DNA from: Thraustochytrium sp. TN22
Taxonomy: Eukaryota; Sar; Bigyra; Thraustochytrida; Thraustochytriidae
Direction of reading: 5' to 3'
DNA length: 64,000 nucleotides
Assembly: GCA_013306675.1 (NCBI GenBank)
Contig: JABLUY010000157.1
Location: forward strand, 28,523-92,522
The notes below the pieces were generated by a model. That model worked only from the letters and a program-made list of their open reading frames with translations. It had not been told where the DNA came from and searched no databases. This document shows, piece after piece, positions 52,845 to 61,318 of this stretch (positions are counted from its first letter, which is position 1; every line of letters starts with the position of its first letter). Both the position numbers and the translations under genes were made by a program.

Positions 52845-54752
52845 ATGTCAGACTCGCTGCTGGCGTGGGGCGCCACGTTGGCCATTCTCTGGTCGTTCAA
52901 CGTGGGCGTGATCTACTTTCGCAAGCACCGCGAGATCCGCGTGCGCGGCTTCCGGGAGACGCTGGAGGTGTCTATCTTCGTGGCCGGCCTGGCGGCCTTT
53001 GGCATCCTTAACGCCTTCGATGATCCCTTCTTGCCGTGCTACGGCTACATGCTGGTGGGCCTGGTGCCCATGGTCTTCGTGTGGCCGGCGTTTTACCTGT
53101 ACATCTCGCGCTACGCGCGGCTGTACCATATGAATCGCATGCGCACCAAGAGCATGGAATCGGCGCGTACCGATGAGCCGGGCGAGCAACAGGCGGCCGG
53201 GGCCGAGGTCTCGGCGGACGTGTCCGGGTCGTCGCCCGCGCGTGCCTCGAGGTTTTCCCAGTTCAAGGACAACGCCATCAGCTTCTCCACGAGCGTTACG
53301 GGCCGAAGACGGTTGCGCACGCGCGTACGCGCCTGGCTGCTGTGTTTCGTCATCCTGGCCAGCTGCCTGCTCGCCATGTACTCGTCGAACTTCGACGCCC
53401 ACAAGCTCCCTGCGAGCTGGGAGGAATGCCGGCACGACCAGCCGCTCTGGTACCTGTGCTTCTCGGTCATGCTGATGGAAGGCGGCTTCTTCCTGACGCT
53501 ACTCTTCGGCACCATCTTGGACATTGGCCGCGAGGCCTCACTGCGGGGCGACTCGATCGGCATCCGCACGATGCTGCAGCGCATGGGACTGGACGCGCTG
53601 CTCAGCATGATCACCTTCAACGCGCTCATCGTGCTGCACTTCCTCGACCTCATCGAGGGCCGGTGGATCTTTATTTCGTTCTTTCCGTTCATCGTGAGCT
53701 TTTACGTGGACCTGACGCTAATTCCGTCGGTGCGCGCCGCCCTGGACATGTCGAAGCGGCGGCGCCTCGTCAAGGAGAATGGCCTTCTGGACGGCGACGA
53801 CCTACACAAGCTGATGCGCGTCGAGGACGCCAAGAGCCCCGCGGAGCTTGCGCGCCTGCAGAACCTCATGCGGCTGCAGGCTTTCGTCATGACGCAAGAG
53901 GGCCACAAGACCATGCACGAGCACCTCGCCATGGAGTTTGGGCTCGAGTCGCTGCTCTTTATCACCGAGGCCGCCAATTACGCGGCGGATTTCGCGCACT
54001 TGGACGAGCACGCGGAGAGAATGACGCCGGTCTCGGGGGTGGCAAGTGATGCCGAGTCAGTGCAGAGCGAGGCCACGCCGCGCAACGGAACCCAGCGCGG
54101 CGACAAGCCCGCTACCATCATGGAACAGGAGGTCATGCACGCGGAGTCGACTCACAGTCAGTCTGAGTCGAGGGACACGGACGACAAGTCGCCGCGGTCT
54201 GGTTCGCGCTTGCCCAAGCGCAAGCGCCACAAGAACGCAACCACAATGCCGGCGGAACTCATTCCCAAGGTGTCCGTGACGAGCAAGAATCTCCAGGCCA
54301 AGCTCCGCTTGCCCTTTATCAACTTGCGCCGCGACACCACGGACCGCACCAAGCTTTCGGCGGAGCACATGACTGCCCGTTGCGTCAAGATCTACTACAA
54401 GTTCGTGCACCCGAACTCGCCGTACCAGATCAACATCCCTGCTTGGATGCTCTCCCGGTTCCGCGGCATCACGCGCGCCTCCAGGGCCCTCCTTGTCAAT
54501 CACGCCAGCCTGCGCGATATCGAGACGGGCTCCTCCACCAGCTCCCAGACGCTCGATTTTGAGGCCACGCCCGGTATTTTCAACGACCTCGCCATGGAGG
54601 TGCTCAGCATGGTCTATCGCGACTCCTTCCAGCGCTACCTCTCGCGCCCCTCCAACCGCAAGCTCTGGGATCGCTTCGACGCCGCTGAGAACCAGGCCGA
54701 GGTGCTCTCCGAGATGTCTCACTATGGCTCCACCAGCAGTCAGGGCGCCTAA
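52845..54752 (+). CDS. Seven-transmembrane RGS protein (AtRGS1-like layout)
   Basis: A 635-residue protein. Seven hydrophobic segments are visible at about residues 6-26, 39-58, 65-87, 164-184, 199-225, 252-272 and 274-296. A cytoplasmic RGS domain follows: EFGLESLLFITEAANY (~364-380), then, after an insertion of about 115 polar residues, MTARCVKIYYKFVHPNSPYQ (~508-527) and FNDLAMEVLSMVYRDSFQRY (~580-600), matching the FxxE...A..IY..F...DSYxRF pattern of RGS helices. RGS domains accelerate GTP hydrolysis by G-alpha subunits. The 7TM-RGS fusion is known from plants (AtRGS1) and some protists. It probably acts at the plasma membrane on the same G protein pathway as the two receptors in this window (inference). 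The start at 52845 (MSDSLLAW) immediately precedes TM1. No intron is needed. Confidence 0.85.
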   Translation: MSDSLLAWGATLAILWSFNVGVIYFRKHREIRVRGFRETLEVSIFVAGLAAFGILNAFDDPFLPCYGYMLVGLVPMVFVWPAFYLYISRYARLYHMNRMRTKSMESARTDEPGEQQAAGAEVSADVSGSSPARASRFSQFKDNAISFSTSVTGRRRLRTRVRAWLLCFVILASCLLAMYSSNFDAHKLPASWEECRHDQPLWYLCFSVMLMEGGFFLTLLFGTILDIGREASLRGDSIGIRTMLQRMGLDALLSMITFNALIVLHFLDLIEGRWIFISFFPFIVSFYVDLTLIPSVRAALDMSKRRRLVKENGLLDGDDLHKLMRVEDAKSPAELARLQNLMRLQAFVMTQEGHKTMHEHLAMEFGLESLLFITEAANYAADFAHLDEHAERMTPVSGVASDAESVQSEATPRNGTQRGDKPATIMEQEVMHAESTHSQSESRDTDDKSPRSGSRLPKRKRHKNATTMPAELIPKVSVTSKNLQAKLRLPFINLRRDTTDRTKLSAEHMTARCVKIYYKFVHPNSPYQINIPAWMLSRFRGITRASRALLVNHASLRDIETGSSTSSQTLDFEATPGIFNDLAMEVLSMVYRDSFQRYLSRPSNRKLWDRFDAAENQAEVLSEMSHYGSTSSQGA

Positions 54753-55091
54753 GTGGGTGTGCGAGCGCATGACTTTTTAGCCAGAAGTGGGACTCTGCTT
54801 TCCTTCTCGCGCTACAGTGCGGCGCTTCGCCTTGGCTCCGCCTCGTGTCTTCCGCTCTCCTGCCCAGCCTGACCAACTACACTGCATCATAAGAAGAAAA
54901 CAAAACTCTGTACTCCCGCAACAAGTTGAACAACTACAAGTTGAACAACTACAGCAGCACTCCCGTTTTGCCAGCAGCGCTCCCGTCAACCAAGGCGACA
55001 ACAGCATTCCCGTCAAGAACAGCACTCCCGTCACCATCTTGTTATCCTTTTTCTGTCATGCTCTCCTTCAGCAGGGACCGGCCGCTTTGCA
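54753..55091. other. 3' region of the 7TM-RGS gene
   Basis: No gene is supported. It includes a short repeated caacaagttgaacaactac motif near 54920-54952 and several cagcactcccgt(c/t) repeats near 54953-55035. Confidence 0.45.
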
Positions 55092-55277
55092 TCAGTCCGT
55101 GTGCGGGCACCCCTTGAGCGTGTCCGGGTTCGTCTGCCTGCGCCGCAGTTTATCCTCCGGCTGCGCCGACGTGAGCCCCGCCAGCGCCATCACGCCCACG
55201 CCGCCCACGATCACCATGGCCAGCGGCGCCATGCTCGGCCGCCTCGCCATCATCGTCGTGGCGGTCCTCGTCGGCAT
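55092..55277 (-). CDS. Possible 61-aa single-pass membrane protein
   Basis: A short frame from the ATG at 55277 encodes MPTRTATTMMARRPS, then a hydrophobic stretch PLAMVIVGGVGVMALAGLTS, then a hydrophilic tail ending RRRQTNPDTLKGCPHTD. The composition is protein-like and unlike the surrounding Arg/Pro frames. The basic start plus one membrane span is typical of small mitochondrial or organellar subunits, but I recognise no family. The frame stays open upstream to 55703 through a CAGG microsatellite, giving only low-complexity sequence. An upstream spliced exon cannot be excluded. Confidence 0.35.
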   Translation of the reverse strand: MPTRTATTMMARRPSMAPLAMVIVGGVGVMALAGLTSAQPEDKLRRRQTNPDTLKGCPHTD

Positions 55278-55316
55278 GTCCGCGCTCCGCGTCCTCCGCG
55301 CCGTCGTCGCGCCTCG

Positions 55317-55350
<34 letters not shown>

Positions 55351-57205
55351 TTTCCTCCCCGTCGCACTGGCCGCCGGCCGGCCGCAAGCTTCGCAGCCAG
55401 CCTCTGCTCTTTGATTGCTTCTTCGCAGTTCCGGGTCTGCTGCCAGCTGCCAGTGCCGCCTCCAGCGCCCGCGCGTCCTGCGGCGGGTGCAGCTCCTCGT
55501 GCGGGTCCATATCCGCGCCGCCCCGCGTGCTCCGCGCCCGCCGCCGCTCCGCCGCCTCGCTTCGAGTTCCGTCCTGCGCTCAGGCCCGGCCTTTGAAACC
55601 TTCGCCTTCTGATTCTTCTAAAACTAGCCAGACTTCCAACGCAAACAAACCATGGCAGCCGAGGGCCTGCCTGCGCGTTCTCCACGGGCGCCGCGTTCTC
55701 CACGCCGCTGCCGAGGTCCCTCTCGCGCGCCGTCTCGCCGCCGCCGGCCCGCCGCCGCCGCCGCCGCTGCCGCGCGCGCCGCGCCGCCGCCCAGCTCCGC
55801 GCCGGGCTGCCCGCGCCGCCGCCGCCCCAGCCAGACCTCGCCCAGCCTCTCCGCGGCCATCTGTCGCGCTGGGACGCTCGCGCCGCGTCCCAAAGATATT
55901 TCCTCGCGGCGCTGCGGGCGTCTGCGGGGCGCCCCGTCCCCGCCGCCCCCCTCGCCCGCGGCGCGCTGCGGGCGCAGCCTCCGGCCTTGCGGGGAGGGGT
56001 CGGCGCCCGCAGCGGGGCCCGGGCCGCGCGCCCTCCCCCCGGCTGCGGGAGGCTCGCGCCCCGCGGCCGCCCGCAGCCGCCTCAGCGCCGCCGCCGCCCC
56101 CACAGCGCAGTCAAAACGGACTCAGCCTTGCCGAGCCCGGCCCGTGGCGCTCCCGCTGCGCGCCCTCGCCAGAGCCCTCGCTCGCTCGCGGCGCCGCCGC
56201 TCGCGCTCGCGGCGTCGCGCGCCGCGCCGCGCCGCGCCTGCCGCGCGCGCGCCGGGCCGCGGCGCCCCGCCCCCTCCGGCTCCCGCCGCCTCCGCTGTCC
56301 CGCTCGACCCGGCCGCGGTCTGGCCGGCGCCCGGATCCCTCCCTCCCCCCCGCGCCGCCGCGCTCCCGCGCTGCGCGCTCCGCGCGCGTGGGCCGGCGCG
56401 CTCCGGCCGGCGCGGCGCGGGCCGCGCCGCGCCCGCCCGCCCCCGCGCGAGGCGAGGCGAGGCGCGGCGAAGCGCGGCGGGAGCGCGGCGGAGCCGCGCG
56501 CGCGCGCCTCGAAATTCAAACAGGCGGCGTCCTGGCAGACGCTAGCTAAAAGTCAGGTTGGCTGGCGGCTGCTCTACTAGTAGGGAAGAGCGAGACTAGT
56601 AGGGAAGAGCGCGAGACTGGAGGGAGAGGGAGAGAGAGGGGAGGAGAGGAGCGACTTCTGATCGCAGAGCCCGAACTCGCGCGCCGCCGCCGCCGCGCCG
56701 CGCCGCGCGCCGCGGGCGAGGAGGGCGGAGGCGGGAGGCCGCGCCGCGCGCCGCGCCGCGCGCGCCGCACCGCGCAGCGCCGCGCAGCGCCGTGCAGCGC
56801 CGCGCAGCGCCGCGCCGGCCGGCCGGGGCATCGATCGGCCGGGCATCGGGGCTCGCGCGGCGGCCGGCGCGATCGGCGGGCGGGACCGCGCGCGGAGCTG
56901 GCGCGGGAGCGGAGCGCGCGGGCGACGGCGGCGAGGGCGCGGCGGAGCGCGGGCTCGCGAGACACCCCCGCCCACGGCATTCCCCCCTCCTTCGCGCTTC
57001 CCCCCCCCCACTTTCTCGCTCGCGCGCGAGGCTCCTTCTCTCGCGCGGCCAGGGCAGTGTCCGGAGGCCGCGCGACAGAGTTGTTTGTTCTCCGGCGAGC
57101 TCCGCGGAGAGCGACGCGGCCACGGCGTCGTCGAGGAGGAAGCTTGAAGCTAGCAGCCAGCTGGAGCTAGCGCGAGGCGGGAGCGCGCAGAGAGGCAGAG
57201 GCGAA
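55278..57205. other. Very GC-rich intergenic region
   Basis: About 1.9 kb with extreme GC content. Long open frames occur in every phase, as expected when AT-rich stop codons are rare, and all are Arg/Pro/Ala low complexity. It holds a (CCTG)n tract at 55318-55350, GCTAGC at 56541-56547 and 57149-57154, and a duplicated ACTAGTAGGGAAGAGCG at 56575-56611. I call no gene. Confidence 0.55.
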
Positions 57206-59677
57206 ATGCAGGTGGCGCAGGCCGGCCGCGGCGGCCACCTGCGCGAGCTCGCGGCGCCCGCTGCGATGGAGTGGCCCGCGCCGTCGCCGTTCACCAGCAA
57301 GAGGCGGCGCGACATGATGATGGAGCCGCTGGACCTCGAGAGGGAAGGCGGACCGGGCCGGGCTGGCGATGAAGACGAAGTCGTCGGGGACGAGTGCGCG
57401 GACCTGTCGCCGCGCTTCGATGAGCTGGGGGAGATTCTGGGCAAGGCAACTCCTGGGCCCGACGTTGAGGCATTCGAGTCGAAGCGAGAGAGAAAGCGGG
57501 CCAAGCTTGTGCCCGGCCCTTTGCTCGCCTCGACGGCCTCAGCGCCATCGTCGTTGTCATCGTCGTTGTCATCGTCATCGTCATCGTCATCTTCGTCGTC
57601 GTCATCGTCATCCTCTGCGTCTGCGTCAGCGTCAGCGTCATCGTCTTGTTCATCCTCCGAGAGGTGTCCCGACAGTCCCGAGGTCGTGGCCGTCGTCTCC
57701 ACGAGCGACGACAAGGATAACACCGAGGTAGGGGCTGAGGTCACGACCGTCGTGACCTCGGCCGCGGACGATGCCGAGGTAGTGGCTATGTCCCCGGGCG
57801 CGAACGAGGTCGAGGTAGTGACAGTCCCGGAGAAGGCGTCCGTTTCCGAGGCGGCGAACGTCTTGGACTCGGGCGCAGCCGAGGTCGTGGACGATGACGA
57901 TGACGAGGTGGTGATCGTCGAGGAGGTGGTCAAGTCGGCGGGGGAGCCCCAGGCGGCTTGCCTGGTGGACCTCACGCAGAGCGGCAAGCGCCGCATGAGA
58001 CAATCCTGCCCTGTGGAGGCGTGGCTGATGCGCGACCCGAACAGTTTCGAGCTGCTCGTGCACCTTTTCTCTTTGGCACTCATTCACGACAGCGAACTGA
58101 CGGAGATCCACCTGCCGTATGATATCATCGCCCAAGGCGATCCGGACTTGTTCGACTTGTTCGACAAGCAGCAGACGCTCTGCACGGCGCTGGGAGTCTT
58201 GCCCCACGTGACGGTCCTGCGGGCCATTGTGCAAGATGAGCGGCGGGATCTGCGCAACGAGCTCGCCAAGATCGACGGCCGCCTATACCCGCTGTTTTCG
58301 TACCTGGCGCAGGGTACGGCGATGGAGTGCCGGACCCGTGTGGACGTGGTCGCCGGCATGCCTCGGCTGCAGTACTGGGTGCGGCAAAAGGCGGCGGACG
58401 AGAAATCGGCGGCCTTTGAGGAGGCGCGCGCCAAGTTCGGCTCGTGCTTCGCGCTGCACGGCAGCCCGGCCGCGAACCTGTGGTCGATCCTGCAAGGCGG
58501 CCTCCGCGTGCTGTCCCACACCAAGCACCAGGCGCATGGCGCCGCGCGCGGGAGCGGCATCTACGCGGCCACCAGCATGGGGACGCCCGCCGACTTCGCG
58601 ATGCGTGCCTGGAAGCGTAGCGAGCTCGCCGACACCGATCCGATGCCGGCGCCGTCCGCGGGCCGGTACCCGTACCTGCACTCTGGCGCCTCGGCAATGA
58701 CGACGTCGACGCCGTCGCCGTGGAAGCAGTCCTCGCTGCAGCACGCACGGATCGTGACCCTCATTGAGGTGGTCAACAACCCAGAGGAGGTCAACTTTCA
58801 GGGCGGGACTCTCGTGATTGCTAACGAGAAACTCGTCAGGGTTCGCGGCCTCTTTGTCTTTGAAAACAAGCCGCCCGGCAGTCGGTCCTTGGAACGCTGC
58901 CTGCCACCGGACCTGCGCGACTTCCAGAAGGGCCTTCGCGAGAACTCTACCCGGCGCTTCCGGTATCACGGAAGCGTCCGTGGTTGGCCAAAAGCGAGGC
59001 CCAAGAGCGTCAAACTCTTTATGCCGCTGGACGAGGCCACCTTCAAGGTGCTGGAGGACTGTAGAAAGGACAAGTCCCGCTTCGTGATGGAGAAGGCCGA
59101 CGTGTCGAATTTTGGCGCGGAGGTCATGGTGCGAGAGAACGTGCCTGGCGCCCCGGTCTGCCTCGTCATCATCGGGCAATACACATGCTGCTCCTGCATG
59201 GGCAAGGCGGCGAGCACGGACGTTTGCATACACCAAGCCCATGTCCTCATGCATGAGCTGAAATTCATGCCGCCCTCGGGCAAGCATTTGGACGTGCTGT
59301 GGCAGAAGGAGCTCAACAAGCACCAATACGAAGAGGTCTGCGATCGAATCCAGAAGTACTTGCGCTGTCCCACCAGGCCGCACCAGGAGCTGCCGAAGCC
59401 GGGGCTCTTTGACGCCACCCGGTCCACGAACAAGAGCGGGGCCGTCAGACGCCCCAGGCGACACCTAAATGGGCCTTCGCAGTACCAGGACCACGTGAAT
59501 CGCATCGAGGAGGAGGAGGAAGCCAAAGAGCATGCCAAAAGGCAGTTGGGCCAAACGTTCACCCGGTTCGAGGACACGAAAACTGCTCAAGCCATCTGGT
59601 CTACGACGCAACGCGACCACGGCGCATACTTTCGCCACTTTACCTTTTGCGCCCCCTACGCGGCTGGAGTGCAATGA
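57206..59677 (+). CDS. PARP6/8-type ADP-ribosyltransferase with SWIM-like zinc finger
   Basis: An 823-residue protein. The N-terminal ~220 residues are disordered and Ser/Glu-rich, with a long poly-Ser run and a nuclear-signal-like SKRRRD. The ADP-ribosyltransferase fold has FALHGSPAANLWSILQGGL with H418 and HGAARGSGIYAAT with Y453, closely matching the PARP6/PARP8 style (HGS...N...GAAxGxGIY). PARP6/8-type enzymes transfer mono-ADP-ribose from NAD. Near the C-terminus, CCSCMG (C662, C664) and VCIH (C674, H676) form a CxC...CxH pattern like a SWIM zinc finger, a combination I do not know from animal PARPs. Starts at 57206 or 57266 are possible; the frame opens earlier at 56792 in low complexity. 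An AATAAA lies 57 bp past the stop. Confidence 0.85.
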   Translation: MQVAQAGRGGHLRELAAPAAMEWPAPSPFTSKRRRDMMMEPLDLEREGGPGRAGDEDEVVGDECADLSPRFDELGEILGKATPGPDVEAFESKRERKRAKLVPGPLLASTASAPSSLSSSLSSSSSSSSSSSSSSSSASASASASSSCSSSERCPDSPEVVAVVSTSDDKDNTEVGAEVTTVVTSAADDAEVVAMSPGANEVEVVTVPEKASVSEAANVLDSGAAEVVDDDDDEVVIVEEVVKSAGEPQAACLVDLTQSGKRRMRQSCPVEAWLMRDPNSFELLVHLFSLALIHDSELTEIHLPYDIIAQGDPDLFDLFDKQQTLCTALGVLPHVTVLRAIVQDERRDLRNELAKIDGRLYPLFSYLAQGTAMECRTRVDVVAGMPRLQYWVRQKAADEKSAAFEEARAKFGSCFALHGSPAANLWSILQGGLRVLSHTKHQAHGAARGSGIYAATSMGTPADFAMRAWKRSELADTDPMPAPSAGRYPYLHSGASAMTTSTPSPWKQSSLQHARIVTLIEVVNNPEEVNFQGGTLVIANEKLVRVRGLFVFENKPPGSRSLERCLPPDLRDFQKGLRENSTRRFRYHGSVRGWPKARPKSVKLFMPLDEATFKVLEDCRKDKSRFVMEKADVSNFGAEVMVRENVPGAPVCLVIIGQYTCCSCMGKAASTDVCIHQAHVLMHELKFMPPSGKHLDVLWQKELNKHQYEEVCDRIQKYLRCPTRPHQELPKPGLFDATRSTNKSGAVRRPRRHLNGPSQYQDHVNRIEEEEEAKEHAKRQLGQTFTRFEDTKTAQAIWSTTQRDHGAYFRHFTFCAPYAAGVQ

Positions 59678-59982
59678 ACAGACACAAAAAAGCACGAAAA
59701 GCGAGAAGGAAAGAGAAAAGGCGAGAAAAAAAAAATAAAAAAGATGCCTCATCTTCTTTGATCTCATGCAAGTGTCGCGCGTGCGCTCGCGCGCGGTGAC
59801 GGATAGATAATAGAGGGGGAAGGGGGAGAAAAGTCAAACGCAGCGAAGCGAATGTGCAGTGGAGGGAAAGAAAAGGCAAAAGGCAGAGTAGCGAGCGTGC
59901 AGTGGCCGAACAGCAAAGGCCCAACAACCTTACGCCACCCTCATCAGCGCTCTCCTCTCGTCCATGTCACAGACAGTCGCAG
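59678..59982. terminator. Convergent 3' region with poly(A) signal
   Basis: An A-rich run at about 59726-59742 contains AATAAA (59734-59739), 57 bp after the PARP stop codon, and is a likely polyadenylation signal. The region is otherwise A/G-rich and without a gene. The FYVE gene converges from the other side. Confidence 0.5.
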
Positions 59983-60696
59983 TCAAGGACGAAAGCAGTG
60001 GTCACACACGCGGACAGGACCCTGGTAGCCCCACTGCGGCACCGGGGCCTGGTTCTCGGAGCACCTGCCGCATACCACGCTGCCGCACGCGCGGCAATGG
60101 TGGCGGCGGAAGAAGAAGCTAAAGGCCGAGTCGCAGCACGCGCATGCCGCGGCCTCGGCGTCCGGCGTCCAGGGCGCAGCGGAGGACCGCTGGCGCTCCG
60201 CCTCCTGCAGCGCGTGGAGCTCGGCGTGCGCCGCCGCGGCGCGCGCCTCGGCCGCCGCCACGGCCGCCGCCGCCTTGGCCTCGAGCTCGCGCACCGCGCC
60301 GCCAATGTCCGCGGCGAGCGCCTGCCAGGCCGGCTTCTGCGCGTCGTCCGTGCAGGTCCACCACACCAGGTTCTCCAGGTCCTGCAGCAGGCGCTGCACG
60401 TCCGCCCTGGCCTGCGCCACCTCCGCCGCGCCGGCGCGCGCGCCGGCGTCCTCGTCTGCGCCCAGCGCCCTGGCCTCCACGGTCTTGGCCGCGCGCGGCG
60501 CCTCCCGCGGCGACGCCATCCACGCTACCGGCACGTTCTCGCCCGACCGCGGCGACGTCGCCTCCGCCGTGCGCGGCGACCTCCCGTCCGCCGCCGCCGC
60601 CGCCTCGGCCTCCTCGCCGCGCGCCGCCGCGCCGGCCAGCGCCGCCACCTTGGCCACGCTCATCCCGCCGCGCGCGCCGCCGCGCAGGGCCTCCAT
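59983..60696 (-). CDS. FYVE zinc-finger protein
   Basis: A 237-residue protein. The C-terminal FYVE domain (~185-236) has the CACC pair, the FRRHHCRACGSVVC core that binds phosphatidylinositol 3-phosphate and holds zinc, GRCS, and the closing VRVCDHC. A short FSFFFRRHH replaces the WxxD start, as in many protist FYVE variants. The middle is an Ala/Glu-rich coiled coil (~150-175) that may dimerise the protein, preceded by an Ala/Ser/Arg-rich N-terminus. It probably sits on endosomes. The start at 60696 is the first ATG of the frame; an internal Met at residue 12 is an alternative. Confidence 0.8.
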   Translation of the reverse strand: MEALRGGARGGMSVAKVAALAGAAARGEEAEAAAAADGRSPRTAEATSPRSGENVPVAWMASPREAPRAAKTVEARALGADEDAGARAGAAEVAQARADVQRLLQDLENLVWWTCTDDAQKPAWQALAADIGGAVRELEAKAAAAVAAAEARAAAAHAELHALQEAERQRSSAAPWTPDAEAAACACCDSAFSFFFRRHHCRACGSVVCGRCSENQAPVPQWGYQGPVRVCDHCFRP

Positions 60697-61113
60697 GCTC
60701 GCGTCGCGCCTCGCGTCGCCCGGCCGCCCGGCCGCCCGCGCCGCCTCGCCGCGCCGCCTCGCCGCGCCGCGCCGCGCCGCGCCGCCGCCGTTCGGGTTCT
60801 GCTGCGCCGTGGAGAGCAGCTCGAGCGCGACTCGGCGTCAGAGCGCGGGCACGAGCAGGGCGGCGCGTGCGCCGGGTACGGGTACCAAGAGGCGACGAAA
60901 CCGTCCCGCGCTCGGCGGCGGGCGGGCGGCCCGGCCGACGGTCGACGCCGCGCTGCTGTCGTTTGGCTCGGCCACGCGCTGCAGCGAGCGAGCGAGGACC
61001 GAGCTCGCCGGCTGGCCTGCCTCCGTCCTGGTCGTGGAGCGTGCAGGACGGCTGCAACACGGCGGCGACGCTGAGGAGCACGGGCTCGGCGAGGCTCTAC
61101 CTGCCGGGATTGT

Positions 61114-61166
<53 letters not shown>

Positions 61167-61318
61167 AAGGCAGGCAGGAAAGGCAGCGGGAGAGCCGCGC
61201 CGGCGGGCGCGTGCGCAGGGCGGGCTTTGCATGTTGCTCTTAGCTACTTAGACAGCACGGAGGGGAAGGGGTAAGCTTGATCTCTAAAGCTCAGCTGCTA
61301 GCTAGAGCAGCGACCAGG
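60697..61318. repeat. Intergenic region with (CAGG)n tract
   Basis: Between the FYVE and PX-START genes. It contains a tetranucleotide CAGG/GCAG array at 61114-61188 with a few interruptions, and GCTAGC near 61299-61304. Open frames on both strands are low complexity and are not called. Confidence 0.8.

Noticed and set aside
55101-56549. 482-codon Pro/Arg/Ala frame and overlapping frames
   Set aside because: All phases are open in this extremely GC-rich stretch and none has a domain-like pattern.
60275-61243. 322-codon plus-strand frame
   Set aside because: Antisense to the FYVE gene and then running through the CAGG tract. No domain is recognised.
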